A DNA stretch of 44,990 bases from Flavobacterium anhuiense (GCF_004151235.1 NZ_JUIV01000027.1:1-44990), one strand, 5' to 3'; positions 25,081 to 34,632 are shown, counted from the first letter of the stretch. Program-made: numbers and translations. The notes: generated from the sequence alone by a model not told the origin.

Positions 25081-25113
25081 CAAATTTACGCATACTTTAA
25101 AATATACGCATAC
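25081..25113 (-). promoter_or_regulatory. fabH promoter with two TACGCATAC direct repeats
   Basis: TAAATTTG (25081-25088, minus) is an exact TAnnTTTG box. TACGCATAC occurs at 25087-25095 and again at 25105-25113, 18 bp apart, covering the spacer and part of the -7 box. This spacing suits a dimeric regulator; which one is unknown. Confidence 0.4.
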
Positions 25114-25310
25114 AAAATACTATTTTTTTCGTTATTAGCAATTTAATATATTTTAATTATCTACTCCCTTAGGATCATTTACTTCTTGAAAAAACAATTT
25201 TCAGACACAAACACTGAAAAAAATTAAAAATCGGGCACAAAATGTAACAAGACAAAAGTATCTTAGACAAACATTTTGAATACCATTTACAAACCCATAA
25301 AATTCAGACT

Positions 25311-27722
25311 ATGAAATTAAAGGTTACACTGTTTTTATTTCTAAATATAAGTTTTTTCTCTTTTGCTCAAGAGAATCTGACTTATCAAAAACCTTCTAAA
25401 TCTATTTTAGATTTGGCAGATTACCAAAGAGCGCCTTCTGTATCTATGGATACAAAAAAAGAAAACATGCTCCTAATGTATCGCAACACCTATAAAACAC
25501 TCGATGATCTCAATCAGGACGAAGTTCGTTTGGCAGGTTTAAGAATTAATCCCGTTACTAACATTTCAAGTACTGTAACTTATCTAAACAATCTAAAACT
25601 AAGAAAAATAAGTGGTAAGGAAGAAATTCAGGTTAAAGGCCTTCCTGAAAATCCGAAAATAACAAACATTCTTTGGTCGCCAAACGACAAAAAAATTCTA
25701 TTCTCGCACACTACAAATTCTGGTGTTGAGCTTTGGGTTTTGGATGTGGCAACAGCACAAGCAACAAAACTTACAGAAGCTAGAGTAAACGCAAATCTTG
25801 GAAATCCGTTTAGCTGGTTTTTGGATAGTGAAACTATATTAGTAAAAATGCTTCCTAAAAATAGACAGCCACTTTTGGATTCTAAAAAAGATCTTCCAAC
25901 AGGTCCGATTATTTCTAACACTTCAGGAGAAAAATCTCAAAACAGAACTTATCCTGATATGTTGAAAAACAAAAACGACGAGGCTAATTTTGAAAACTGC
26001 ATCACTTCTGAATTATATAAAATAAAACTAAATGGCGACGCTGTTTTATATAAAGAAGCGGCTATGTTTGCCGGAGAAAGAATCTCGCCAGATGGCAATT
26101 ACATCATGCTGACAACCATTCAAAAACCATTTTCTTATGTAGTTCCATTAAATAGATTTCCATCCAAAACCATTGTTTATGATTTAAGCGGAAGAGAAAT
26201 TAAAACGGTAAATGAGGTTCCTTTAAATGAAATTATGCCTAAAGGTTTTATGGCTGTCCGAAAAGGAAAAAGAGAAATGGCTTGGAGAAACGACAAACCT
26301 GCAACTTTATCTTATGTTGTGGCTCTAGATGAAGGTGATCCAGCAAATAAAGTTGATTTTAGAGATGAAGTTTTTCTTTGGGATGCACCTTTCGACAAAG
26401 AAGCTTATTCATTAGCAAAAACACCGCAGCGTTTTAGCGACATTATTTGGGGTAATGATAATCTAGCCGTTCTTTCTGAAGAATGGTACGACACGAGAAA
26501 CACCAAAACATTTTTGATAAATCCATCAAATCCAAGTCAGCAGCCAAAATTGATTACCGATAGAAATTCTCAAGATGTTTATTCAGATCCAGGAGTTTTC
26601 GAAACAAGAAAAAATGCCTACAATAAATATGTTTTAGCTATCGAAAAAAATAATCTGTACAGAATTGGTGAAGGTTATACTAAAGACGGACAATTCCCTT
26701 TTGTTGACGAATTCAATCTGGAAACTTTAAAATCAAAACGTATTTATACTTCTCCATACAAAGACAAAAAAGAAGATATTTTAGAAATTGAAGATTTTAA
26801 ATCTGGAAAAATATTAGTTCAGATTCAGTCAAAGACAGAATATCCTAATTATTATTTCAGAAATATTAAAAAACAAAACAGCTTAACACAAGTTACTGAT
26901 TTCAAAAATCCGTTTGAAAGCATTAAAAATGTTAGCAAAGAAGTAATTAAGTACAAACGTAAAGACGGTTTGGAACTTTCAGGAACCTTATATCTTCCTG
27001 CTGGTTACGATAAAGCTAAAAAAGAAAAATTGCCGCTACTGATTTGGGCTTATCCTGCAGAATACAAAGACAGAAATAGCGCTTCGCAGTCGACTCAAAA
27101 TTCTAACGAATTCACATTCCCTTATTATGGATCGTTTGTATACTGGGTTACAAAAGGATATGTTGTTTTAGACGATGCTGCTTTTCCAATTATTGGAGAA
27201 GGAACTACAGAACCAAACGACAACTTTATTTCGCAATTAGTAGATAATGCAGCGGCGGCTATTGACGCGGTTGACGCTTTGGGTTATATTAATCGTAAAA
27301 AAGTAGCTGTTGGCGGACACTCTTACGGAGCATTTATGACAGCAAATTTATTGACGCATTCCAATCTTTTTGCCTGCGGAATTGCGAGAAGTGGGGCCTA
27401 CAATAGAACTCTAACCCCATTCGGATTCCAATCTGAGCAAAGAAACTACTGGGAGGCCCCAGAAGTTTACAATGCAATGTCTCCATTTATGAATGCAGAA
27501 AAAATGAAGACTCCAATTTTATTGGTGCACGGAGAAGCTGATAATAACCCTGGAACTTTTACTTTGCAGACGGAACGTTATTTTCAAGCATTAAAAGGTT
27601 TAGGAGCGCCTGCAAGAATGGTTATTCTTCCAAAAGAATCTCATGGCTATGTTGCTAAAGAAAATATTCTTCATTTGCTTTGGGAGCAAGATCAGTTTTT
27701 AGAAAAGTATCTGAAAAACTAA
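25311..27722 (+). CDS. secreted S9-family (prolyl oligopeptidase-type) serine peptidase
   Basis: An 803-residue exported peptidase (signal peptide ending FSFAQ, residue ~19). A beta-propeller-like region fills about 40-530, and the alpha/beta-hydrolase domain follows. The catalytic triad is Ser671 in GGHSYGAF, Asp744 in HGEADNN and His778 in ESHGY. The closest family in appearance is the S9D/glutamyl-peptidase-like group common in Bacteroidota, which cuts short peptides in the periplasm. Substrate preference is not readable. It is a single-gene unit ending in a strong shared terminator. Confidence 0.9.
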   Translation: MKLKVTLFLFLNISFFSFAQENLTYQKPSKSILDLADYQRAPSVSMDTKKENMLLMYRNTYKTLDDLNQDEVRLAGLRINPVTNISSTVTYLNNLKLRKISGKEEIQVKGLPENPKITNILWSPNDKKILFSHTTNSGVELWVLDVATAQATKLTEARVNANLGNPFSWFLDSETILVKMLPKNRQPLLDSKKDLPTGPIISNTSGEKSQNRTYPDMLKNKNDEANFENCITSELYKIKLNGDAVLYKEAAMFAGERISPDGNYIMLTTIQKPFSYVVPLNRFPSKTIVYDLSGREIKTVNEVPLNEIMPKGFMAVRKGKREMAWRNDKPATLSYVVALDEGDPANKVDFRDEVFLWDAPFDKEAYSLAKTPQRFSDIIWGNDNLAVLSEEWYDTRNTKTFLINPSNPSQQPKLITDRNSQDVYSDPGVFETRKNAYNKYVLAIEKNNLYRIGEGYTKDGQFPFVDEFNLETLKSKRIYTSPYKDKKEDILEIEDFKSGKILVQIQSKTEYPNYYFRNIKKQNSLTQVTDFKNPFESIKNVSKEVIKYKRKDGLELSGTLYLPAGYDKAKKEKLPLLIWAYPAEYKDRNSASQSTQNSNEFTFPYYGSFVYWVTKGYVVLDDAAFPIIGEGTTEPNDNFISQLVDNAAAAIDAVDALGYINRKKVAVGGHSYGAFMTANLLTHSNLFACGIARSGAYNRTLTPFGFQSEQRNYWEAPEVYNAMSPFMNAEKMKTPILLVHGEADNNPGTFTLQTERYFQALKGLGAPARMVILPKESHGYVAKENILHLLWEQDQFLEKYLKN

Positions 27723-27745
27723 ATTCCTAATTTAATTCCAAAAGT

Positions 27746-27778
27746 AAACCCGACAGGTTTCGGAAACCTGTCGGGTTT
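27746..27778 (+). terminator. bidirectional terminator between the S9 peptidase and ABC genes
   Basis: A perfect 15-bp stem, AAACCCGACAGGTTT and its complement, with a 3-nt CGG loop. The convergent genes on both sides can use it. Confidence 0.9.
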
Positions 27779-27830
27779 ATTATTTTAACAATTAGAAATT
27801 ATCTAATTTTCTAATTAAGACATTCCCTAG

Positions 27831-28781
27831 TTATAAATAATTTAAAGCTAAAAACACTTCTTGTTCGAGCGGTAAATCTATTTCGCTTTCAAAGAAAATC
27901 AATTGCCTCTTATAAACCGTTTCAATCAAATAATGGCTTCCTCTAAAATAAGTTCTCCTAATTTTCACCATCAATTTTGATTCTGAAACCATTTTAAATT
28001 GGTGTGGATAAACTAATGTTTTATGAGTTTCGTCTTCATATGACAATAATAAATGAGTCGGAATTTCATTCACTTCACCAAACAAAGAAGCGACATATTT
28101 AATTTTCGGGTCTTCATATATTTTTGCGGGATCATCCTTAACTAGCACTTCTCCGTTTCGCATCACTATGGCCTGATCTGCAAAAGACAAAGCATCGGTA
28201 CTGTCATGCGTTGCAATAATACAGGTAATTCCTTTTTGCTTTAAATAACGGAACAAGTTACGGCGTAAAGCATTTTTTCTAAAAGCATCAATCTGACTGA
28301 ATGGCTCATCTAATAAAATGACTTCTGGTTCTAAAGCCAAAACTCTTACCAAAGCCACTCTTTGCTGCTGTCCTCCACTCAAGAATTTTGTTTTCACATT
28401 GGAAAACTGCTCCATTTCTACCATTTCCAATAATTCTTGAACACGAAGTTTTTTCATGTTTGCAAAACCATTTGATAGAAACTTACCGACGTTTTCTGCA
28501 ACAGTCTCGTATGGAGACAAATCAAAATCCTGAGCCAGATATTTCATGTAAGGCATTCCTGGAATCAAATTAAACTTTGGTCCCAAAACTGGTTTATCCC
28601 CATAAAAAATCTTTCCCTCGTCTAGATCATAAAGTCCATATATAAGCTTGAGCAGCGTACTTTTTCCGCAGCCACTCTCACCAATAATGGCAATGTTCTG
28701 GCCTTTTTCAATAGAAAAAGAAATGTTTTTTATAACGGGACTTTCGGTGTACGAAAAAGATATATTTTGTATGTCGAGCAT
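27831..28781 (-). CDS. ABC transporter ATP-binding protein, permease not nearby
   Basis: A 316-residue ATPase subunit. Walker A is GESGCGKST (34-42), the signature is LSGGQQQR (134-141), Walker B is VILLDEP (154-160) and the H-loop is ATHDSTDAL. After about residue 225 comes a ~90-residue C-terminal extension of beta character, similar in position to the regulatory domain of PotA/MalK-type importers. No permease or binding protein is encoded beside it, so substrate and direction are open. TAAATTTG at 28801-28808 (minus) is a likely -7 box. The C-terminal domain makes an importer more likely than an exporter; that is inference. Confidence 0.85.
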   Translation of the reverse strand: MLDIQNISFSYTESPVIKNISFSIEKGQNIAIIGESGCGKSTLLKLIYGLYDLDEGKIFYGDKPVLGPKFNLIPGMPYMKYLAQDFDLSPYETVAENVGKFLSNGFANMKKLRVQELLEMVEMEQFSNVKTKFLSGGQQQRVALVRVLALEPEVILLDEPFSQIDAFRKNALRRNLFRYLKQKGITCIIATHDSTDALSFADQAIVMRNGEVLVKDDPAKIYEDPKIKYVASLFGEVNEIPTHLLLSYEDETHKTLVYPHQFKMVSESKLMVKIRRTYFRGSHYLIETVYKRQLIFFESEIDLPLEQEVFLALNYL

Positions 28782-28830
28782 GAGTTGTAATATGAGACGT
28801 CAAATTTACAATGTTTAATTTCTAAAGTCA

Positions 28831-28865
28831 AAAAAAAGCTGCTTCAATTATTTGAAACAGCTTTT
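28831..28865 (-). terminator. terminator of the ompA-like/lipocalin operon
   Basis: On the minus strand AAAAGCTGTTTC/GAAGCAGCTTTT with an 8-nt loop and a T run, 24 bp after the OmpA-like stop. One G-T pair. Confidence 0.8.
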
Positions 28866-28888
28866 CTGATAATTTATTTTATTAGAAA

Positions 28889-29584
28889 CTATTTTCCAGC
28901 TTCTGCTTTAGCATCGTTAACCATTTTGTCATTTGCTGTAATGGCAAATTCAACACGACGGTTTTGAGCTCTTCCTTCTGGAGTATCGTTTGTTGCAATC
29001 GGATCAGCGATTCCTAAACCTGAAGTTTTGAAACGGCTTGCTTTTAATCCTTTAGAAACTAAATAAGCCTGAACAGAAGCTGCTCTTTGACCTGAAAGCG
29101 TTAAGTTATATTCTGGTTTTCCTGTATTATCAGTATATCCAAAAATTTCAATATTAGTATCTCCGTAATCAGTAAATACTGGAACTAATTTGTCTAAGTT
29201 AGCTTTTGCCTGAGCTGTCAAAGTTGATTTGTTAGTATCAAAACGAACCGCATTTTCATTTAATGTCAAGTGGATTCCTTCACCAACTCTTTCAACATTA
29301 GCACCTGGTAAAGCTTGATCAATTTCACGAGCTTGTTTATCCATTTTGTTTCCAATCAAAGCTCCAGTCCCACCTCCTACAGCAGCTCCAATTGCAGCTC
29401 CTAAAGCAGCGTTTCCGCCTTTACCTAAATTATTTCCTAAAATACCACCAATAACACCACCTGCTACAGCACCAATTCCAGCTCCTTTTTGTGTATTATT
29501 TGCATTTTTTACTGAATCGCAGCTTGTAAAAAAGCTAGCTAATACTAGTAAACTACTTAATCCTAAAACCGTTATCTTTCTCAT
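28889..29584 (-). CDS. OmpA-family lipoprotein with glycine zipper
   Basis: A 231-residue outer-membrane lipoprotein (lipobox FFTSC, Cys22). A Gly/Ala-rich glycine-zipper stretch (about 34-82, AGGVIGGILGNNLGKGGNA and similar) can insert in membranes. The OmpA-like C-terminal domain (about 105-220) shows the peptidoglycan-binding features VFTDYGDTNIEIFGYTDNTG, LSGQRAASVQAYL and GRAQNRRVEF. It ties the outer membrane to the cell wall. It lies 19 bp downstream of the lipocalin-like lipoprotein, probably in one operon. Confidence 0.92.
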   Translation of the reverse strand: MRKITVLGLSSLLVLASFFTSCDSVKNANNTQKGAGIGAVAGGVIGGILGNNLGKGGNAALGAAIGAAVGGGTGALIGNKMDKQAREIDQALPGANVERVGEGIHLTLNENAVRFDTNKSTLTAQAKANLDKLVPVFTDYGDTNIEIFGYTDNTGKPEYNLTLSGQRAASVQAYLVSKGLKASRFKTSGLGIADPIATNDTPEGRAQNRRVEFAITANDKMVNDAKAEAGK

Positions 29585-29603
29585 TTTTTTATACTTTAAA
29601 ATA

Positions 29604-30110
29604 TTAATTAGCTCTTTGAAATTGGTAAGTCACATCTTTTACTTGACCTCCAACATTAATGTTATCGATTAACTGAAAAGAGTTATCAGTCACACCAGCT
29701 ACTTTTAGCAGATATCCTTCTTTAACGTTTTTAGATTTTGTTCCTGGATTTACAATTTTAAGAACAAAAAGCCCTTGATTGTTGATACTCCAAACAATTG
29801 GCGAATTAAAAGCTGTACAACTAGGAGAATTTAAAGCCATTGTACCTTTATTGTTGTTAGAAATAAAACTCCAAGAACTTCCGATAAAACACTTAGAATC
29901 AGCCAAATCAAAAGAAGTTACTTTGATATAATCTGAACCAGGGTAAGACACATTGGTAAGCACCCAATTTCCTTTTAACGCTACTTGAGTCGGTCTGTCT
30001 AGTTTTGTTGAAAGTGTAGTAGCCTCAGAGGACGAAGCTGCTGTCGACGAAGATGATTTACACGCAAAAAACAAAGCGGCAATCATACATATAAAAATAC
30101 TCTTCTTCAT
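29604..30110 (-). CDS. lipocalin-like lipoprotein
   Basis: A 168-residue lipoprotein starting at the ATG at 30110, with a lipobox ending FFAC (Cys17); an upstream ATG at 30152 would spoil the signal peptide. After a Ser-rich linker, VALKGNWVLTNVSY, GSSWSFISNN and NSFQLIDNI have the spacing of the bacterial lipocalin-like fold, with GxW near the start of the barrel. No ligand can be named. It is followed closely by the OmpA-like lipoprotein gene, suggesting a shared envelope role. A TATATTTG box lies at 30164-30171 (minus). Confidence 0.75.
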   Translation of the reverse strand: MKKSIFICMIAALFFACKSSSSTAASSSEATTLSTKLDRPTQVALKGNWVLTNVSYPGSDYIKVTSFDLADSKCFIGSSWSFISNNNKGTMALNSPSCTAFNSPIVWSINNQGLFVLKIVNPGTKSKNVKEGYLLKVAGVTDNSFQLIDNINVGGQVKDVTYQFQRAN

Positions 30111-30163
30111 TTTGTACAATTTTTTTAGATTAATAACTTGCCTTTTTAACAATTATTGTACCA

Positions 30164-30171
30164 CAAATATA
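30164..30171 (-). promoter_or_regulatory. -7 promoter element of the lipocalin/ompA operon
   Basis: TATATTTG on the minus strand, an exact TAnnTTTG match 53 bp before the chosen ATG at 30110. The alternative ATG at 30152 would fall within the first few transcribed bases, which supports the shorter start. Confidence 0.5.
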
Positions 30172-30313
30172 CGATTCATTGAGATAATTTTCGTTTTAGA
30201 ATCTATTTATTTTCTTTCAAAATTAACATTTCCGACATTTTGTCACCCAAAATACAATTGGTATTCTATTTGAATAAATGAAAATCATCAAATTAAATCA
30301 AAAAATAAAAAAT

Positions 30314-32197
30314 ATGGCAACAGGTAAAATTAATGTTTCAGTAGAAAACATTTTTCCTTTAATTAAAAAGTTCTTGTACAGCGACCATGAAATTTTCTTG
30401 CGTGAGCTTGTTTCTAATGGTACTGATGCTACTTTAAAATTAAAACACCTTATCAGCATTGGCGAAGCTAAAGTTGAATACGGAAACCCGATTATCGAAG
30501 TAAAAGTGGACAAAGAAGGTAAAAAAATCCACATTATCGATCAAGGTTTAGGTATGACTGCTGATGAAGTTGAAAAATACATTAATCAAGTAGCGTTTTC
30601 TGGTGCTGAGGAATTTTTGGACAAATACAAAGATTCTGCTAAAGATTCTGGAATTATCGGACATTTTGGTCTTGGTTTCTATTCAGCGTTTATGGTAGCT
30701 GAAAAAGTTGAAATCATTACAAAATCGTACAAAGATGAGCCAGCTGCACACTGGACATGTGACGGAAGTCCTGAGTTTACTTTAGGGCCTGCTGACAAAA
30801 CTTCACGCGGAACTGAAATCATTCTTCACATTGCTGAAGATTCTTTGGAATTCTTAGACGATTCTAAAATCAGCGGTTTATTAAACAAATATAACAAATT
30901 CATGCCTATTCCGATTAAATTCGGAACAAGAACTGAAACGCTTCCAAAACCAGAAGATGCTCCAGAAGATTACGTTAATGAAACTGTTGAAACTGACAAC
31001 ATCATTAACAACCCTAATCCAGCTTGGACAAAACAGCCATCTGAATTATCTGATGAAGATTACAAAAACTTCTACAGAGAATTGTATCCAATGCAGTTTG
31101 AGGAGCCGTTATTCCACATTCATTTAAATGTAGATTATCCGTTTAACTTAACTGGTATTTTGTATTTCCCTAAATTAGGAAACGACATGCAGATCCAGAA
31201 AGATAAAATTCAGTTGTACCAAAACCAAGTTTACGTTACTGACAACGTAGAAGGAATTGTTCCTGAATTCTTGACGATGTTAAAAGGTGTAATCGATTCT
31301 CCAGATATTCCGTTAAACGTATCTCGTTCTGGTTTACAGGCTGACGGTGCTGTTAAGAAAATTTCTAACTACATTACTCGTAAAGTAGCTGACAAATTGA
31401 AAGCTTTATTTAACGAAAACCGTGCAGATTTTGAAGCAAAATGGAACGATATTAAAATCGTTTTAGAATATGGAATGCTTTCTGAAGAGAAATTCTACGA
31501 AAAAGCAGGTGCATTTGTTTTATATCCAACTGTAGATGACAAATATTTCACTTTAGACGAATTAAAAGAAAAACTAAAAGAAAACCAAACTGATAAAGAT
31601 GGTAAATTGGTTGTTCTTTATGCAGGAAACAAAGATGCACAGCACTCTTATATTGAAGCAGCAAAAGATAAAGGCTACGAAGTATTGCTTTTAGATTCTC
31701 CGATTATTTCGCATTTAATCCAAAAAATTGAAAACGATAACAGCGGATTAACTTTTGTTCGTGTTGACTCTGATCATATTGACAACTTGATTAAAAAAGA
31801 GGAAAACACAATCTCAAAATTATCTGATGACGAAAAAGCAGCTTTAAAAACTTCTTTAGAAGCATACATTCCAAAAGCGTATAGCGTTCAATTGGAAGCT
31901 ATGGATTCTCAAGCAGCTCCATTCATCATCACGCAGCCAGAATTTATGCGAAGAATGAAAGAAATGAGCCAAACTGGTGGCGGAGGAATGTTCGGAATGG
32001 GCAATATGCCAGAAATGTACAATTTGGTTGTAAACACAAATTCTGACTTGGCTTCAAGCATTTTAAATACTGAAGATAAAACACACCAAGAGCATTTAGT
32101 TAAACAAGCTTTAGATTTGGCTAAATTATCTCAAAACCTATTAAAAGGTGAAGCGCTTACTGCGTTTGTTAAGAGAAGTTTTGAAATGATTAAATAA
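30314..32197 (+). CDS. htpG: molecular chaperone HtpG (Hsp90)
   Basis: A 627-residue cytoplasmic Hsp90 chaperone. The start is taken at the ATG at 30314 (MATGKINVSVENIF); twelve upstream codons in frame are Lys/Ile/Asn-rich and not family-like. The N-terminal GHKL ATPase domain has EIFLRELVSNGTDAT, DQGLGMT, GLGFYSAFMVA and SRGTEIILH. The middle and C-terminal domains follow, with SRSGLQAD. A small oddity is Gly where most HtpG have Ala in the N-box (SNGTDA rather than SNASDA). The Gly/Met segment GGGGMFGMGNMPEMYNL near residue 560 is typical of Bacteroidota. It forms a single unit with its own terminator. Confidence 0.97.
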   Translation: MATGKINVSVENIFPLIKKFLYSDHEIFLRELVSNGTDATLKLKHLISIGEAKVEYGNPIIEVKVDKEGKKIHIIDQGLGMTADEVEKYINQVAFSGAEEFLDKYKDSAKDSGIIGHFGLGFYSAFMVAEKVEIITKSYKDEPAAHWTCDGSPEFTLGPADKTSRGTEIILHIAEDSLEFLDDSKISGLLNKYNKFMPIPIKFGTRTETLPKPEDAPEDYVNETVETDNIINNPNPAWTKQPSELSDEDYKNFYRELYPMQFEEPLFHIHLNVDYPFNLTGILYFPKLGNDMQIQKDKIQLYQNQVYVTDNVEGIVPEFLTMLKGVIDSPDIPLNVSRSGLQADGAVKKISNYITRKVADKLKALFNENRADFEAKWNDIKIVLEYGMLSEEKFYEKAGAFVLYPTVDDKYFTLDELKEKLKENQTDKDGKLVVLYAGNKDAQHSYIEAAKDKGYEVLLLDSPIISHLIQKIENDNSGLTFVRVDSDHIDNLIKKEENTISKLSDDEKAALKTSLEAYIPKAYSVQLEAMDSQAAPFIITQPEFMRRMKEMSQTGGGGMFGMGNMPEMYNLVVNTNSDLASSILNTEDKTHQEHLVKQALDLAKLSQNLLKGEALTAFVKRSFEMIK

Positions 32198-32220
32198 TCA
32201 TTCGAAAATAATATTTCTGA

Positions 32221-32254
32221 AATCCTGCAAATTAAGTTTTGCAGGATTTTTTTT
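32221..32254 (+). terminator. rho-independent terminator of htpG
   Basis: AATCCTGCAA/TTGCAGGATT with an 8-nt loop, followed by TTTTTT, 23 bp after the stop codon. Confidence 0.88.
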
Positions 32255-32315
32255 GTTCTAAAATAGCTCTTTAAAAAAGGGTCATTTTCCCCTTTTCTCA
32301 AAAACGAACATCACA

Positions 32316-32323
32316 TATATTTG
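32316..32323 (+). promoter_or_regulatory. -7 promoter element of the patatin gene
   Basis: TATATTTG, an exact TAnnTTTG match. It overlaps the ATG-like start at 32321, so translation must begin further down; the ATG at 32366 leaves a leader of about 35 nt. Confidence 0.55.
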
Positions 32324-32365
32324 ATTATCAAAATATTAAACAAAAAATCTAAAATTCTAGAAATC

Positions 32366-33631
32366 ATGGACAAGAAGAAGTTTACAGAAAACGGGGAAGT
32401 TCTAGCAATTATAAAAGATTTAAAAGAACAGATTGAAGGCAAAAAATTCTCTGATATTATAGATAATAATAATTGCCAATATGTTGATCTTGTGCAAGAA
32501 GGCGGAGGTGTTCTTGGAATTGCATTAGTCGGCTATGTATATGTTTTGGAACAAATGGGAATTCGGTTTTTAAGTCTTGCAGGAACTTCTGCAGGAAGCA
32601 TCAATACCATGCTGATGGCCGCAGCCGGAACATGCGATATCGAAAAATCAGAATGGATTTTGGAATGTCTTTGCAATAAAAACTTATACGATTTTGTTGA
32701 TGGAGATCATGATGCCCGAGAATTTATCGACGCTTTATTAAGCGATGCCGGAAATCTAAAATTAATAATGAAAGGATGTCAGGTTGTGGATAATTTTAAA
32801 GATGATTTAGGATTAAATCCCGGGAACAATTTTCATCAATGGATGACCAATCTGCTTTCACAAAAAGGAATAAAAAATTATGCCGACTTGAGAGCTTTAA
32901 GAGAAAAAGGCGTTTCAGACAAGAATAAATTATATCGAATAAATCTGCCAAATCACGGAGATAAAGTAGAATATACTCGAGTAGATCATTGGAGCCAAAT
33001 GGCAATTATCTCCGCTGATATCACTACCGAAAGTAAAATCATTTTCCCTAAAATGATTGATTTATTTTACTCCAATCCCGATGTCCAAAACCCAGCCGAT
33101 TTTGTTCGCGCTTCTATGTCGATTCCGTTATTTTTCACTCCTTTTAAAATTAAAAATATTCCAGGCGGAATTGATGCTTGGAACAAGTGGAACGATGCAA
33201 CTTGCCTAAGAACATCGGTGCCATCAGAAGTTATGTTTATGGATGGAGGCATTATTTCGAATTTCCCAATCGATATTTTTCACGAAAATATGAATGTCCC
33301 CGCCTCCCCTACCTTCGGAATAAAATTAGGTTATGACAAAAACGAAATCAATAAAAACGAAAAATTCTCCAATTTAATAAGTTCGATGTTTGACACAGCT
33401 CGATATGGTTACGATTATGAATTTCTGCAAAAGAATCCAGACTTCAAACACTTGATTGGATACATTGACACAGGAAGCCATAATTGGTTAAACTTTAATC
33501 TGACTGATGATGCAAAAATCGACCTTTTTATAAGAGGCGCTCAAAATGCAGCCACCTTCCTAAACCGCTTTAATTGGGAAGAATACAAAAAAATCAGAAA
33601 GGCTAAAAGCAATTATTACAAATCTGTATAG
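32366..33631 (+). CDS. patatin-like phospholipase
   Basis: A 421-residue protein of the patatin family, which hydrolyses acyl esters of lipids with a Ser-Asp dyad. The oxyanion loop EGGGVLGIAL, the nucleophile elbow GTSAGS (Ser75) and the catalytic Asp in FMDGGIISNFP are all present. There is no signal peptide, so it is probably cytoplasmic or membrane-associated. The start at 32366 is chosen because the promoter box overlaps the earlier ATG (32321). It follows htpG but has its own promoter and terminator. Lipid remodelling or a defence-type effector are possible; no partner genes (such as a cyclase) are beside it, so the former is likelier. Confidence 0.88.
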   Translation: MDKKKFTENGEVLAIIKDLKEQIEGKKFSDIIDNNNCQYVDLVQEGGGVLGIALVGYVYVLEQMGIRFLSLAGTSAGSINTMLMAAAGTCDIEKSEWILECLCNKNLYDFVDGDHDAREFIDALLSDAGNLKLIMKGCQVVDNFKDDLGLNPGNNFHQWMTNLLSQKGIKNYADLRALREKGVSDKNKLYRINLPNHGDKVEYTRVDHWSQMAIISADITTESKIIFPKMIDLFYSNPDVQNPADFVRASMSIPLFFTPFKIKNIPGGIDAWNKWNDATCLRTSVPSEVMFMDGGIISNFPIDIFHENMNVPASPTFGIKLGYDKNEINKNEKFSNLISSMFDTARYGYDYEFLQKNPDFKHLIGYIDTGSHNWLNFNLTDDAKIDLFIRGAQNAATFLNRFNWEEYKKIRKAKSNYYKSV

Positions 33632-33682
33632 AATCATTTTTAATTTAAGCAGTCATAATTTTTACTTCAAAAAATCGTTATA

Positions 33683-33714
33683 AAATCCTGTAAATACCCA
33701 TTACAGGATTTTTT
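33683..33714 (+). terminator. rho-independent terminator of the patatin gene
   Basis: AAATCCTGTAA/TTACAGGATTT with a 7-nt loop and a T run, about 50 bp after the stop codon. Confidence 0.85.
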
Positions 33715-33735
33715 AATTGTAATTTATTTTTTTGT

Positions 33736-33743
33736 TACATTTG
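33736..33743 (+). promoter_or_regulatory. -7 promoter element of the 276-aa lipoprotein gene
   Basis: TACATTTG matches TAnnTTTG and is 36 bp before the ATG. An ATTG upstream is spaced only 16 bp away, so the -33 element is weak. Confidence 0.5.
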
Positions 33744-33779
33744 AATGCCTTATTAATCTAATCCAAAAACAAAACCATT

Positions 33780-34610
33780 ATGAAAAAAACTGCTATTTTA
33801 TTAACAGCTATTTGTACAACAGCACTTTTATATGTTTCTTGTTCAAGTGATAATCACGAAGAAACTACTTCAACAAGCTTGGTAAACATCGGAGCTTCAG
33901 TTGCAGTTGACACTTCAAACGAAATGGACCTCAGCACAGGTCTTTTAATCAGTACAAGCACATCAACAACCGGAAAAACTGCCGAAACAGCTCCTGGAAT
34001 TTGCGCAACAATTACGGTTACAACAAACGAAGGAGGCTATCCTAAAGTCTTTTTAGCAGATTTCGGAACAGTAGGATGCACAGACGCAAACAATCTTACA
34101 CGCAAAGGAAAATTAAAAGTTACGCTTTTTGGACCAATCACTGAAACTGGAAGCAAAATGACAATTGAAAGAATTGATTACTCTATAAAAGGCATCAAAC
34201 TTGAAGGAACTATTGAATACACCAATACTACAACTGTTCAAGCTACACCGCAATGGACTAGAAAAGTGACCAATGGTAAATTGACAGATTTACAAGGAGG
34301 TGTTTATACCAATTCAGGAATCTATACTACTAAACAAACAGCTGGCGTAGATACACCACTTGTCTTATCTGATAATGTATATGAAATTTCAGAAGGAACT
34401 CATACAGTAACGGCTTCAAATGGAGAAACGCTTACTTTGACTGTAAAAGAACCATTGATTAAAAAATATTCTTGCCTATTTATCTCTAAAGGACAACTAA
34501 AAGTACAAGGAGGCATTTTAAACGGCGTAGTAGATTACGGAAATAACGACTGCGATGCACTTTACACTTATACACACGAAAACGGTTCTTCATTCAATCT
34601 TTCGATGTAA
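33780..34610 (+). CDS. uncharacterised lipoprotein, 276 aa
   Basis: A lipoprotein with a clear lipobox (LLYVSC, Cys21). I do not recognise the family. The mature protein is Thr/Ser-rich and looks all-beta, with strands such as ITVTTNEGGYPKVFLADFG, GKLKVTLFGPI and IKGIKLEGTIEYTNT, and ends in a stretch with YGNNDCDALYTYTHENGSS. Two or more cysteine pairs (Cys in PGICATIT, VGCTD, KYSCLF, NDCDAL) may form disulphides in the periplasm. It is a single-gene unit with a promoter and terminator of its own. Confidence 0.8.
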   Translation: MKKTAILLTAICTTALLYVSCSSDNHEETTSTSLVNIGASVAVDTSNEMDLSTGLLISTSTSTTGKTAETAPGICATITVTTNEGGYPKVFLADFGTVGCTDANNLTRKGKLKVTLFGPITETGSKMTIERIDYSIKGIKLEGTIEYTNTTTVQATPQWTRKVTNGKLTDLQGGVYTNSGIYTTKQTAGVDTPLVLSDNVYEISEGTHTVTASNGETLTLTVKEPLIKKYSCLFISKGQLKVQGGILNGVVDYGNNDCDALYTYTHENGSSFNLSM

Positions 34611-34632
34611 GACCTTTTCCTATACGACTTTA

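Noticed and set aside
29346..29672. A 108-codon plus-strand frame opposite the OmpA-like gene
   Set aside because: Its Pro/Ala/Ile-rich start is the antisense of the glycine zipper. The minus-strand gene has a lipobox and a clear OmpA domain.
32366..33631. Patatin-like protein as an anti-phage effector
   Set aside because: Defence systems with patatin effectors carry a cyclase or other sensor beside them; here the neighbours are htpG and lipoprotein genes, each with separate terminators.
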